Positions 11,434 to 22,700 of a DNA stretch of 64,000 nt are shown piece by piece. A program made the position numbers and the translations under genes. Under the pieces are notes generated by a model that was given only the letters and a program-made list of their open reading frames with translations, was not told where the DNA came from and did not search any database. The first letter of the stretch is position 1. Every line of letters starts with the position of its first letter. The stretch comes from Liquidambar formosana (lineage: Eukaryota > Streptophyta > Magnoliopsida > Saxifragales > Altingiaceae): NCBI GenBank assembly GCA_039720395.1, contig CM077829.1, positions 21,178,685 to 21,242,684 on the forward strand. Direction: 5' to 3'.

Positions 11434-13125
11434 TGTTAGGATTATGCCCTAGAGCCAATCATGGAGATGATTGTTTAGGGATTAGGAACAATCAATTGAT
11501 TTCATTTATATATGTCACAATTATTATTGATTTAATAAAAGGGCTTATTCTATTATGTTTATATGCATCATTTATATTTACATAATATGTCCATGGAGTT
11601 AGAGTTGAGAATATGAAATTACAAAGGGTTGTAATTTTGAGACTGTAAATATATCTCTGTACTAAACTCCTAAATCATTCCTAGTTGAAGGTTCACTATG
11701 ATGGACAGTAATGAACCATAGGACTAGCACTTGTTAGGTTGACTCTATAGGAGGATAGCTAGTCTCAAGCTATTTGTGTGGAGACACTACAACCAACAAG
11801 TGGGTGCCTATTATAAGAATAGGTACACTGAATGTGACCAAAGATATGAGATAAACTGAATAGAGTTTTAACCTGCCTGTCAATCAGTTTCTCATTGTTA
11901 TAGTGGTACAAGTAATCCTTAGACCTGAGACACCATGGTTGTCTTATACATGTAGCTTTAGAAGTTTGATAACACTAAGTGCAGATCCTATTCAGGGGTC
12001 TGTAAGGGAGTTCATTGGCCCTACTGCTATGTGTGTGAAGGCATGTGAGTGATCAACAAGGAATCCATCACTCTCAAGAAAAAGAGAGTGAATGTCTCAT
12101 ACAGCATTCATTGAATATAACTCATTAAATCCATGGGCCCATGGTAGAATGAATATGGAAAGGAGTTTCCATAAGTTCATCATTGAGTTGATATTAATGA
12201 ATGAGTATAAAGTAATTGAACTAGGGACTTGACAGACTTCCATGTCCTATTAGTTCAATTGGAGACATTGTGTTGATGGAAGGATGGAATTGTAACCTGT
12301 AAACTATAACAGAAGGGTTCTTTGTAAATGACTATTCACCTCATTAAGGACCACACCATGAGCCATATGCTAGGTGTTACTCATGGTTAGTAGAAGCCCT
12401 AATTGATATAAATGAGTTATAATCAATTAGGGAATTGATAAGAGTTTCAATTAGACCCTTAATGGAAAGTGTTCCATTGTGCACAACTTGTGCTGTTCCT
12501 ACTACTTGATGATGTGAACCCAATGGGTCACACACTGATCATGCTAAGAGAGCTTGATTGTCTATGAGAGAAAGGGTATAAGTGATTAAAGAAAAGTTCT
12601 TTAAGGGGCTAATTTGTATTTGATGCAAACTAGTGGGCTAATTGTGTAATTAAGAGTAATTACACAAATTAGATTAGGGTTTGGAATCCCCCCTTGGCCG
12701 GCCCTATTAGTGGGCTATATAATGCCCACTATAAGGTGATGACATCATCACAATCACTCCTCCCCAAGGGCTGGCTGAAAATTACAGCTCTCCCTCTCTC
12801 TCTCTCTTTCTTCTCCACCTCTAGCAACAACAAGGAAGAAGGAGGAAAGGACTTCAAGCTCAAGCTAGGTGTGGATACCGTTGGAGGCAGCACACTTGGG
12901 CTGCTCATTCACCGCTGTCCGGAGACAAAGCTTGGAGCAAAAAGGAGAAGACAAAGTTTGGAGCATAAAGGAGAAGACATTAATCAACTGTAAGTAATCC
13001 CAACTCTCTTGGTAGTTAGGGTTTATGTTTTTGTATTATGCATAATTGGATTCATGGGTTTGGGAATCGTAAGAAAATTTTAATTCCGTCCTTTGTAGTT
13101 TTCCTCCCTAGTTAGATTCCCAACA
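11434..13125 (+). repeat. Copia C 3' LTR
   Basis: It matches the 5' LTR at 3532-5225 along its full length, with about twenty substitutions and a 2-bp change in the CT microsatellite. It is followed by the target duplication CACAA. The small open frame at 12694-12993 is LTR sequence and has no coding support. Confidence 0.95.
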
Positions 13126-14104
13126 CACAATAGCTTTTATCTTCCCTGGGTCCACTTCAATTCTCCTCTGAGTGATCATGAACCCCAATAGCTTGCCTGC
13201 AGTGACACCAAAAGCACACTTCTGTGGGTTTAAACGGAGATTGTACTTCTTTGCTCGCTCTAGGAATTTCTGTAGTGCCTTGAAATGCCCTTCCCTATCC
13301 ATGGACTTCACGATCATATCATCGACATAAACCTCGACTTCTTTATGGATCATATCATGCAATAAGGTCGTAGCTGCTCTTTGGTAAGTAGCCCCAGCGT
13401 TTCTTAAGCCAAAAGGCATTACCTTGTAACAGTACATCCCCCATTGCATGATAAAAGCTGTTTTCTCCATGTCTTGAGGCGCCATCTTTATTTGGTTATA
13501 CCCGGAGAATCCGTCCATGAAGGAGAGCAGTGCATGTCCCACTGTACTATCCACCAACATGTCGATATGGGGTAAAGGAAAGTCATCCTTAGGGCTCGCG
13601 GCGTTGAGATCTCGGAAATCGACACACATCCTCACTTTCCCATCTTTTTTAGGCACAGGAACTATGTTTGACAACCACTCAGGATACTCCACAACTTGGA
13701 GGAACCCCGCGTCTAGTTGTTTAGTTACCTCTTCTTTTACTTTTAGAGCCCATTCTGGTTTTAATCTTCTGAGTTTCTGTTTTACTGGCTTCTTTAGGGA
13801 ATTAGTGGGGATATAGTGTTGCACAATGTCGGGGTCAATGCCAGGCATGTCTTCATAAGACCATGCAAAAGCCATGATGTTGGCTTTTAAGAGAGAGATC
13901 ATCTTTTCTTTTTCAACGGGGGAGAGGGTTTTCCCAATTTTAACTATTCTTGGCAATTCATTCGTCCCTAAGTTGATTGATTCAAATTCATCCATATTAG
14001 GTTCGATGACGCCCCTTTTCCTTTGCCCAATGAGCTCCGGGGGGACATCGTTCCTAAGATCTATATCCATGCCATAAATATCCATAGAGGAGAGAAAAGA
14101 GACA
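13126..14104 (-). pseudogene. pol: Gypsy pol, RT exon (this piece intact, gene broken)
   Basis: The reverse transcriptase piece is open from the predicted splice acceptor to the copia C junction. Motifs in order: RMCVDFRDLNAASPKDDFPL, FMDGFSGYNQIKM, MPFGLRNAGATYQR, the catalytic YVDDM (13315-13329), and NLRLNPQKCAFGVTAGKLLGF. The reading frame continues at 3531 once copia C and one target copy are removed. There is an ATG at 14085, but the frame is also open upstream to the intron acceptor at 14105, so translation of a spliced gag-pro-pol message is the better explanation. The protein would make DNA from element RNA in virus-like particles. This segment is the best preserved of the outer element. 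Confidence 0.92.
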
Positions 14105-14266
14105 CTGCATATATAGAGAAAGAAAGCACACTTTATTGACTAGGAATAACACACAAAAGACGAAAGGGAAACAAACAAATCTGCATCAACACTTTGACTC
14201 CACAAAGTGAGTTAAGTAGATACATCTTATTGAATTAGGGAAATATTACAAAACTAAGACACCTAC
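14105..14266 (-). other. Predicted 162-bp intron between protease and RT regions of the gypsy element
   Basis: On the minus strand the donor TC/GTAGGT (intron starts 14266) and acceptor TATATATGCAG/TG (intron ends 14105) flank an AT-rich segment with stops in frame. Joining 14267 to 14104 keeps the frame open from the gag-pro side (DLGLPDSSS) into the RT side (MDIYGMDIDL). Ogre/Tat elements are known to carry an intron at just this place. Alternative acceptors exist inside, for example TTCCTAG. Confidence 0.75.
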
Positions 14267-15093
14267 GAGCTGCTATCAGGTAGGCCAAGGTCTTCTTCTT
14301 CATGGATCCCCGTAATGACATCACTTTCAAGGTACCAATTAAAGAGTGGCATGGTAGCATGGCTAATGGACGAACCCTGGAGTTCTTCAATAGTCGAGTC
14401 TTCCATGGTAAAGATCATGTCTTGAAACATCTCAGTCATAGCCCCTGCATCAAGGTTCTCTGCCCAGTCCTCTTCTTTCTTTTCCTAGAACTCATCATTG
14501 ATGGCTTCATCATTCACCATTTTAGCTGTGATTAGATACCATTTGGTGAAGAAGATTTCAAAACCCAGAACTCAGATCTTGGTAGCTTGGTCAAAGGTGG
14601 GTTCTGGAAACCCGCAATATAGAAAATCATCCCCTTCTTTGACGAAGTAACCATTCAAAGTAGGTCGATATGGCGAGATCCTCAAGTTTGGCACCCTTCC
14701 CTCGGCTTTGGCTCTTACTTTTTCTTTATTCCTCTTTAACATTTCCGCATGATCATTTCTAGAGGGCTCATATCCTAGTCCAAAGGTGTATGAGGTGACA
14801 CGGCTCTGAATAGACTTAGGGATCCCTTGTTGGCGACGCCCTAGCCCCATGCCAGGAAAGAAGCTCATTCTTCTCATGATTTCACCAACGTGCAAATTGC
14901 CGTGGAGGCAAAAGTCCAAGGGTATTAACTCACCCTTTTCAAGCTCTTTCTCAATGCATTGGACATAGTCAAACCCAGATAGTGGTACTGCCACTAACTC
15001 TGGTTGTATCTCACATATAAGCACGTCTGCGAGTTTCAATTTATAGTCCCCTTGAAGTGTTACTATGACTCCTTCATAAGGAAACTTAACCTT
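14267..15093 (-). pseudogene. Gypsy gag-pro 3' part with G-patch-like region
   Basis: Read leftward from the copia A junction, the frame encodes the tail after the protease (LADVLICEIQPELVAVPLSG), a G-patch-like segment (MSFFPGMGLGRRQQG), and an acidic end (HEEEDLGLPDSSS) at the predicted splice donor. Two in-frame stops break it: TGA at 14572-14574 and TAG at 14485-14487, each one transition away from a sense codon (CGA, CAG). The G-patch is an RNA-binding glycine motif also found in some retroviral proteases. The piece continues 26771-27087 once copia A is removed. Confidence 0.85.
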
Positions 15094-16747
15094 TGTTAGA
15101 GTTATGCCCTAGAGCCAATCATAGAGATGATTGTTTAGGGATAAAGGAACAATCATTTGATTTCATTTATGTATGTCACATTTATTATTGATTTAATAAA
15201 AGGGCTTATTCTATTATGTTTGTATGCATCATTTATATTTACATAATATGTCCAAGGAGTTAGAGTTGAGAATATTGAATTACAAAGAGTTGTAATTATG
15301 AGACTGTAAATATATCTCTGTACTAAACTCCTAAATCATTCCTAGTTGAAGGTTCACTATGATGGACAGTAATGAACCATAGGACTAGCACTTGTTAGGT
15401 TGACTCTATAGGAGGATAGCTGGTCTCAAGCTATTTGTGTGGAGACACTACAACCAACAGGTGGGTGCCTATTAATAGAATAGGTACACTGAATGTGACC
15501 AAAGATTTGAGATAAACTGAATGGAGTTTTAACCTGCCTGTCAATCAGTTTCTCAATGTTATAGTGGTACAAGTAATCCTTAGACCTGAGACACCATAGT
15601 TACCTTATGCATGTAGCTTTAGAAGTTTGATAACACTAAGTGCAGATTCTATTCATGGGTCTGTAAAGGTGTTCATTGGCCCTATTGCTATATGTATGAA
15701 GGCATATGAGTGATCGACAAGGAATCCATTACTCTCAGGAAAAAGAGAGAGAATGTCTCATATATCATTCATAATATAACTCATTCAGTCCATGGCCATG
15801 GCAGTGTGAATATGGAAAGGAGTTTCCATAAGTTCATCATTGAGTTGATATTTATGAATGAGTATAAAGTAATTGAACTAGGGACTTGACAGACTTCCAT
15901 GTCCTATTAGTTCAATTGGAGACATTGTGTAAATGGAAGGATGCAATTGTAACCTATAAACTATAACAGAAGGGTTCTTTGATAGATACATATTCACTTC
16001 ATTAAGGACGACACCATGAACCATATGCTAGGTGTTATTCATGGTTAGTAGAAGCCCTAATTGATATAAGTGAGTTATAATCAATTAGGGAATTGGAAGG
16101 AGTTCCAATTAGACCCTAAATGGAAAGAGTTCCATTGTGCACACCTCGTGCTATTCCTACTACTTGATGATGTGAACCCAATGGGTCACACACTGATCAT
16201 GCAAGATGAGCTTTAAAGTCTATGAGAGAAAGGGTATGAGTGCATAAAGAATAGTTCTTTGAGGCCTATTTATATTTGATATAATTTATAGGGGTTATTG
16301 TGCAATTTAGAGAAATTGCATCACACCCTAATAGGGTTTCCCCCTAGGGCCGGCCCCCTTAGTGTGGACTATATAAGTCACACTATGATGTGTGACATCA
16401 TCACAAGTTGAAATCCCAAGGGGCTGTCCAGATTTTCCAGCCTCCCTCTCTCTCTCTCCTCTCTTCTCCTTCACTAGCAACAACAAGGAAAAGGTGGAAA
16501 GGACTTGAAGCTCTAGCTAGGTGTGGATACTGTTGGAGGCAGCACACTTGGGCTGCTCATTCACCGCTGTCCGGAATCAAAGCTTGGAGCAAAAAGGAGA
16601 AGACAAAAATTCTGTAAGTGTTCTAACCCTCTTCATAGTTAGGGTTTGATTTTGTATATGCATAGTTAGATTCATGGGCTGTGGAATCAAAGGGAAAAAT
16701 TTTTATATTCCGCACTTCTATTCTTCCCTCTTGTATGATTCCCAACA
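15094..16747 (+). repeat. Copia A 5' LTR
   Basis: It runs from TGTTAGAGTTATGCCC to GATTCCCAACA. The palindrome GGGCCGGCCC lies just upstream of a TATA box CTATATAAG (16369-16377), followed by the CT-rich start region. The splice-donor match TCT/GTAAGTG is at 16614. Confidence 0.96.
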
Positions 16748-16748
16748 G

Positions 16749-16761
16749 TGGTATCAGAGCC
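16749..16761 (+). promoter_or_regulatory. Copia A primer binding site
   Basis: TGGTATCAGAGCC begins two bases after the LTR end, a match to the initiator methionine tRNA 3' end. Confidence 0.93.
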
Positions 16762-19700
16762 ATGATTATGCATAATACAAAATACATATGGGCTGGAATT
16801 TATGGTGTAGTTGAATGATTCAAAAATCTGGAGAATTTTTACTGCAGAATTGTTCTTCTCTCTGGCCGAACCTAGGGTTTGGAACCCTAGGTCTATTCTT
16901 CTTCTACTCCTCTTCTAAATCATGGTTAAGGGTAACCATTGATGCAAAGGTTGTATAGGGTTTGAATTGGAAGAAGAAGAAAAAGGAAAACTGGGTTTTC
17001 TGTAGAGGGTCGAATCTGGGTTTTAGAACCCAGAGGTTCTTGCAATTAAATTCAATCAAAGCTTCTGTATTTATGATGCAAATCCATTGTAGGATCATTA
17101 TATATCATGTATATATGATTTTCTTTAAGTTTCAAAAAGGTTTTGATGGAAAAAGATTCAAAAAGTTTGAAAATTTTTCATGAACAGCATAGCAGATTTT
17201 CTCTGCAGAAAAGTCATCAATGGAGTTTTGATTAGAACTTGAGTTAGGGAACTCCAAATTGCATGAAACCAATTGCATTAGTTTCCTAAGACATGTAGGA
17301 TACTGGGAAAATTCGTTTGGTAGCCTAATTCATTCATCTTGCTGGGTTTTAAATCAATTTCTGACCATGGACAGTATGCTGTCAAATTCTGGGCAGCATA
17401 CTGTTGTTTTAATTGTTTAGAACAATTGGTGATGATTCGATCATCCAAACCTCTTCTAGAAGCTTAGTATTTCATGTAGGGACATGATACAAAAGCTGGT
17501 TTCAATGGAGGAGTCGAATTGATAAGGATTTAGAAGCTATTGTGACCTTCAAGGTCTGCAACAATGGCTCCAGCAGTGGGTTTTGGAAACCCTGATTGTT
17601 TTTGATGATGGCAGCCACTTCCACCACTCCTCATGTGTCCAGAGGCTTGTCCCACACTCCTAGGATGTTCTCCCATGGCTGGTGATGGCCTTCCCCAGTC
17701 GTTGGTGGCCATGACAGCCTAGCCAAGCTCAGGCAGCCCCCTGGTTGTGACGGCTGCATAGAGTTAAGGATGAAACCCTAATTTTGAGTTAATGATGAAA
17801 CCCTAATTTCATTATGGCATTAATTAAAACCCTAATTGGAATATTAATTACCTTTATTAAGAGTTAATGATTGGTCATTAAATGACCAATCATGGTTATT
17901 AATTGTTAGGGCATAATTAATACCATAAATGATGTCTAGGGTTAGGGTTTTGGAAACCCTAATTAGTATAATTAATTAAGGGTAATTAATACCCTATTTG
18001 GCATTAATTAAACCCTAATCCCTTTTATTAAATACCATATGAACCTAGGGTTTTAATGATTGGACATTAAATGACCAATCATAAGGAATTTAATGATTAG
18101 GGCTTGCATTTAGGGTTTAGGGTTATGCGTTTAGGGTTTAGGGTTTTAGGAAACCCTAATACACTAATTCATCATTTAAATGATTTTATTTAATTCCCAT
18201 GTTAATTATTTAATTAATATTGATTAATTTTATAATGTTTTAAATGGTTTAAAATACAATTGGGGATTAAATTAAAATCTGGAAATTCTTAATTAAATGA
18301 AATTGATTTGTTTAATTAAGGAAACCCTAATATTGGATATTAGAGTTATTTTAGGAAACTTTATATGTTTAAATTAATTTGATTAATTGAAACTAAAATG
18401 TCTTAAATGTTAAGACTTTATTTAATTCTGGATATTTTTGTTAATACCTAATAAGATTAGGATGCATTAATGAGATTAATGTAAATCATTCAAGAGAATT
18501 ACCATAATGCCCATATGTTTTAATGCTTACAGTTTTTCTTTACATTATGCAATGAGATTGTATGTATGTGTTTGGATGATGATTATGGACTATACCCTTT
18601 AAACCAATTGTGATTGGCCGTCTTATGAATGGGATGTTATTATTTACAAGAGTTGTAATTTTATTAAGGTGATGTAATTTATTTGGGGCTTGCATGCCAC
18701 CTTCCCTCTCCCTCTCTCTCTATCATTCTCTTATGTACCCTACATTCCCCTTATGTATCCCTTTCTTTAAATTATGTAAATGTTATGTAATCGAGAGCGC
18801 ACTAAGGAGCATGGTGGACCCAAAGGAGCATGATAGAGCCCAACAAGCCAATGGTGGAGACCATCAAGCCAAGGGAGCAGATTGAAGGACTTGAAAGCTT
18901 AGAGAAGTGTTTCAAGACAGCATGCATGTTTCGAATGTGTTATTTTACGATCACCTACACCCACCTTAGACCTTGGATTCAATCTATTGGCTTGGATTGA
19001 ATCCTCTCAAAGTCCATAATCATCATAGTGGGAGCTTTTAATGAGATTAATAGTGATAGCTCCAAATCCATAGATCGTTATATGTCTCTTCTTAGGGACT
19101 AATATCGATAAGTGGATTATTATTATTTTATGCTGTTCAATTTTTTTTTATTTATATGCATGAGATGTATGTTAATTTGATGAGACCCTTAAAAACCCCT
19201 CTATTTTAATATTAAGTTGGAAATGGAGAATACATTAGGGAATGGATTCTTCATTGCCTTCCATCATTATAGGATCATCTAACGTCCCTTAATGTGGGTA
19301 CCTGGCTGCAGACATGTAGGAGCTACCCATATTAAAGACATTACTTGAAACTATCACATATGTAGATATCATGGGGTGCCTAAGCTGGTATATACCAAGA
19401 AACTAACATGTGAGGTATATATTTGGTGAAACATACCTGTGTGAATGATGGGCTTAACTTAACTAGGGAAGTATTCCAAGAAACTAACATGTGAGGAGTA
19501 TGTACCCTAGAGGCAAAACGATTGGAATTTGCTTATGAAGCAATAGACAAAGAGTTGTCTTCTTACTGTGGGTTAGAAGTCAAGAAACTAACATGTGAGG
19601 CTTCTAGGTCACAGTGGGACCCCAATCCCCATTAGGAATGAGATTCCCGAATTCCATTAGAGGGTGTATGGAATTTGATAAAATAGTGGGAGGTACCATA

Positions 19701-19777
19701 TGATTAAAGACCCGATCATTATGGATTAAAAATGAAATCTAATTTTCTGTTTAATTTTCTGTATGTAGATCACCGTA
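16762..19777 (+). other. Copia A untranslated leader (3.0 kb)
   Basis: No gene is seen. An AT-rich part (17750-18180) has two units with the inverted repeat ATGATTGGTCAT...ATGACCAATCAT (17867-17893, and 18056-18082 with one mismatch) and TTTAGGG-like motifs. The hairpin array is at 19295-19607. The small open frame at 18694-18885 is repeated in B and E and has no recognisable product. Confidence 0.8.
19295..19607 (+). promoter_or_regulatory. Copia A leader hairpin array (candidate dimerisation/packaging signal)
   Basis: H0 19295-19329, H1 19387-19423, H2 19466-19507, H3 19573-19607, ending about 170 bp before the gag ATG. H1-H3 have different stems but the same loop AAGAAACTAACATGTGA. ACATGT in each loop could pair with the same loop on a second RNA. 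Confidence 0.62.
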
Positions 19778-22700
19778 ATGGCTCACCGCAACCCGTTATC
19801 CAACATTTTGGAAACCAACCGTTTAACTGGACCTAATTATCTTGATTGGTTAAGGAATTTAAAAATCGTTTTGAATTCTGAAAATATTACCTATGCACTT
19901 CAAAGTCCACTTCCCAATGCTCCTACTGAGGCTGCAACTCGGCAAGAGAAAGACGCTTATCAGAAGCGCATGGATGATGATCTTATGACGAGATGCTATA
20001 TGATGGTGTCTCTAAGTCCTGAGCTTAAGAAGCAATACGAGTCCATGGGAAGTGCACCCGAGACATTTATCCACATACAAGAGTTGTATGGCAAAGAGTT
20101 CTTGCTTGAATGTGATGAATGGGTTGAAGTTCCTGCTTCCAATTCTATACTCAAGCCTAAAGGCAAGGGAATAAGAAAGGGTAAGAGTACCCAAAGGAAG
20201 AGGAAAGGTAAAGGGATCTGTTTTTACTGCGGCAAAGATGGGCATTGGAAATGTAACTGCCAAGAGTATCTAGATACTCTGAAGAACCAACCTTCGGAAG
20301 GTATGGATTATGCTCTTATACTTGAGACTAACATGAGTGTTAGCTCTGCTTCCACTTGGGTACTAGATTCTGGTGCGAGTTCTCATATTTGTAATTCTAT
20401 GCAGGACCTAGTGGGAAGCAGAAGGCTGAGTAAAGGAGAAGTAACCCTACGAGTGGGAAATGGAGCAAACGTTGCTGCATTAGCCGTGGGGACTTGCTGC
20501 TTGACTTTGCCTAGTGGGAGTAGTTTAGAATTATCAGGCTGTCTTTATATTCCAGAAGTTATAAGAAACATTATTTCTATTTCAGTATTATCTAAACAAG
20601 GATTTAGGTTTGTTTTTGAGGAGAATAAATGTTCTTTATTTAAAAATGAAGAGTTCATTACTTCTGGAGTTTATGTAAATGGCCTTTATTTTCTAAACTT
20701 TATTGCAAATGTTAATTGCATAGAGCATGATAGTTCTAAATTGAATGCAAACAAACCCAAGAGAACAAGAGATGAAGAAAACTCCGCATATGACTGGCAC
20801 TTGAGACTAGGTCATATCAGTGAGAATAGGATTAACAAGATGTGTAAGGATGGACAATTGGGTCCATTGGTTTCTATGCCCTTTCCAACTTGTGAATCTT
20901 GTTTACTAGGTAAAATGACCAAGTCACCTTTCACCGGTCACGGTGAGAGAGCTGCAGACATATTAGGATTGATACATAGTGATGTATGTGGTCCTATGAG
21001 CATACATGCTCGTGGAGGTTTCTCTTACTTTATAACCTTTACCGATGATTATTCTAGGTACGGGTATGTGTACTTAATGAAGTACAAATCTGAAGCATTT
21101 GAAAAGTTTAAAGAATTCAGATATGAAGTAGAGAAACAAACTGGTAAAAGTATTAAAGCTCTTCGATCGGATCGAGGAGGAGAATATTTAACTGGTGAGT
21201 TTTTAGATCATCTTGTTCAAGCGGGCATTCTATCTCAATGGACACCTCCTGGAACACCACAGCTTAATGGTGTGTCAGAAAGGAGGAATAGAACCTTATT
21301 GGATATGGTTAGGTCCATGATGAGTTACATTGATTTACCATTGTCCTTCTGGGGACATGCCCTGGAAACTGCCGCGTACTTGTTGAACAGAGTCCCAACT
21401 AAATCTGTCCCTAAGACACCGTATGAGATATGGAAAGGGAGAGCACCAAGCCTTAAACATATTAAGGTATGGGGTTGCACTGCATATGTAAAGACACATG
21501 ATGCAACCAAGTTAAAATCAAGATCAATTAAATGTAGGTTTGTGGGATATCCTAAAGAGAGTTTAGGATATTATTTCTATTATCCTGATGAACAAAAGGT
21601 GTTTGTTAGTAAGTTTGCAGTCTTTCTTGAAAAAGAGTTTATTCAAGAAGGAGGCAATAACAGGAAAATAGAACTCAAAGAATTGTCTGATGAGACACAA
21701 ACCGACAGTGATCCCACCCCTGTCCCTGATGAGACAGAACCCACTAATGTACCACAACCTCTCCGTAGATCGAGTAGGGTATCTGTTGCACCTGAGAGAT
21801 ATGGATTTCTCAACCATAATGCAGAGGAATTGTTCCTTGGTGATAGAGAACACCCAGATGACCCTACTACTTATGGACAGGCGATTTCGGATATTGATTT
21901 GAACAAATGGCTGGAAGCTATGAAATCTGAAATGGACTCGATGTATTCCAACAAAGTCTGGACTTTAGTTTATCCACCAGAAGGTATAGTACCTATTGGC
22001 TGCAAATGGATTTTCAAAAAGAAGATAGGCTCAGATGGAAAGGTAGAGACCTACAAGGCTAGGCTAGTGGCAAAAGGTTACCGACAAAGACATGGTATTG
22101 ACTATGAGGAAACCTTCTCGCCAGTGGCTATGCTTAAGTCCATTAGGATCTTGTTAGCTATAGCTGCGCACTACGATTATGAGATATGGCAAATGGATGT
22201 AAAGACCGCTTTCCTTAATGGAAACATTGAGGAAGACCTTTATATGCAGCAACCTGAGGGTTTTACATCCAGTGGTGAGGACCACAAAATGTGCAAGCTA
22301 CAGCGGTCCATTTATGGACTCAAACAAGCTTCTAGAAGCTGGAACATCCGATTCGATGAGGCAATCAAATCGTTTGGTTTCCTACAGAATATGGATGAAC
22401 CATGTGTGTACAAGAAAGTTAGTGGGAGTGCGATTACCTTCCTGGTCCTATATGTTGATGACATTCTACTTATCGGGAATAAAGTAGAAACGTTATCAAA
22501 AGTGAAAGAGTGGCTTTCATAGAATTTCTCCATGAAAGATTTGGGAGAAGCATCCTATATTCTGGGAATAAAGGTCTATAGAGATAGATCTAAAAGGATG
22601 CTAGGTCTCTCCCAATCATTGTACATAGACAAAATATTGAAAAGGTTCAATTTAGAAGATTCCAAAAGAGGTCTAATTCCTGTTAGGCATGGAATCAAGT

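Larger units (their letters stand above)
3532..13125 (+). mobile_element. Copia C: full-length Angela/BARE-like element with decayed coding region
   Basis: TG...CA ends and a 5-bp duplication CACAA (3527-3531 and 13126-13130) define a 9594-bp insertion in the gypsy pol, between its RT and RNase H parts. LTRs are 1694 and 1692 bp and differ by roughly twenty substitutions by eye. The primer site and polypurine tract are intact. The gag-pol region is about 1 kb shorter than in copia A or B and full of stops, so the element could only have moved with proteins from another copy. Confidence 0.96.
16614..19768 (+). other. Candidate leader intron of copia A
   Basis: The donor GTAAGT inside the LTR (16614) and the acceptor TTTTCTGTATGTAG/ (19768), nine bases before the gag ATG, enclose 3155 bp. 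A spliced RNA would keep about 200 nt of LTR leader joined to gag and lose the primer site and hairpins. This is an inference from the consensus match and from conservation of both sites in four copies. Confidence 0.5.

Noticed and set aside
12694..12993. 99-codon plus-strand ORF as a host gene
   Set aside because: It lies wholly in the copia C 3' LTR and repeats in the 5' LTR with changes. It is LTR sequence.
16408..16617. LTR uORF whose stop would overlap the gag ATG (TAATG) after splicing
   Set aside because: The frame has no ATG; it opens with TTG after a stop. Coupled reinitiation therefore has no support.
18694..18885. 63-codon ORF repeated at 53790-53981 and 35218-35409 as a small conserved gene
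   Set aside because: It is conserved only because the copia leaders are recent copies. It has CT-rich low-complexity content, and the C copy (7660-7914) has a different frame.
19397..19595. CRISPR-like array from the thrice-repeated 17-mer
   Set aside because: It is in a plant retrotransposon leader, with uneven spacing, three copies and matching stem pairs. Hairpin loops explain it better.
22503..22540. Frameshift between gag-pol halves of copia A
   Set aside because: Alignment with B shows the same length and frame; only one codon differs (TAG for CAG).
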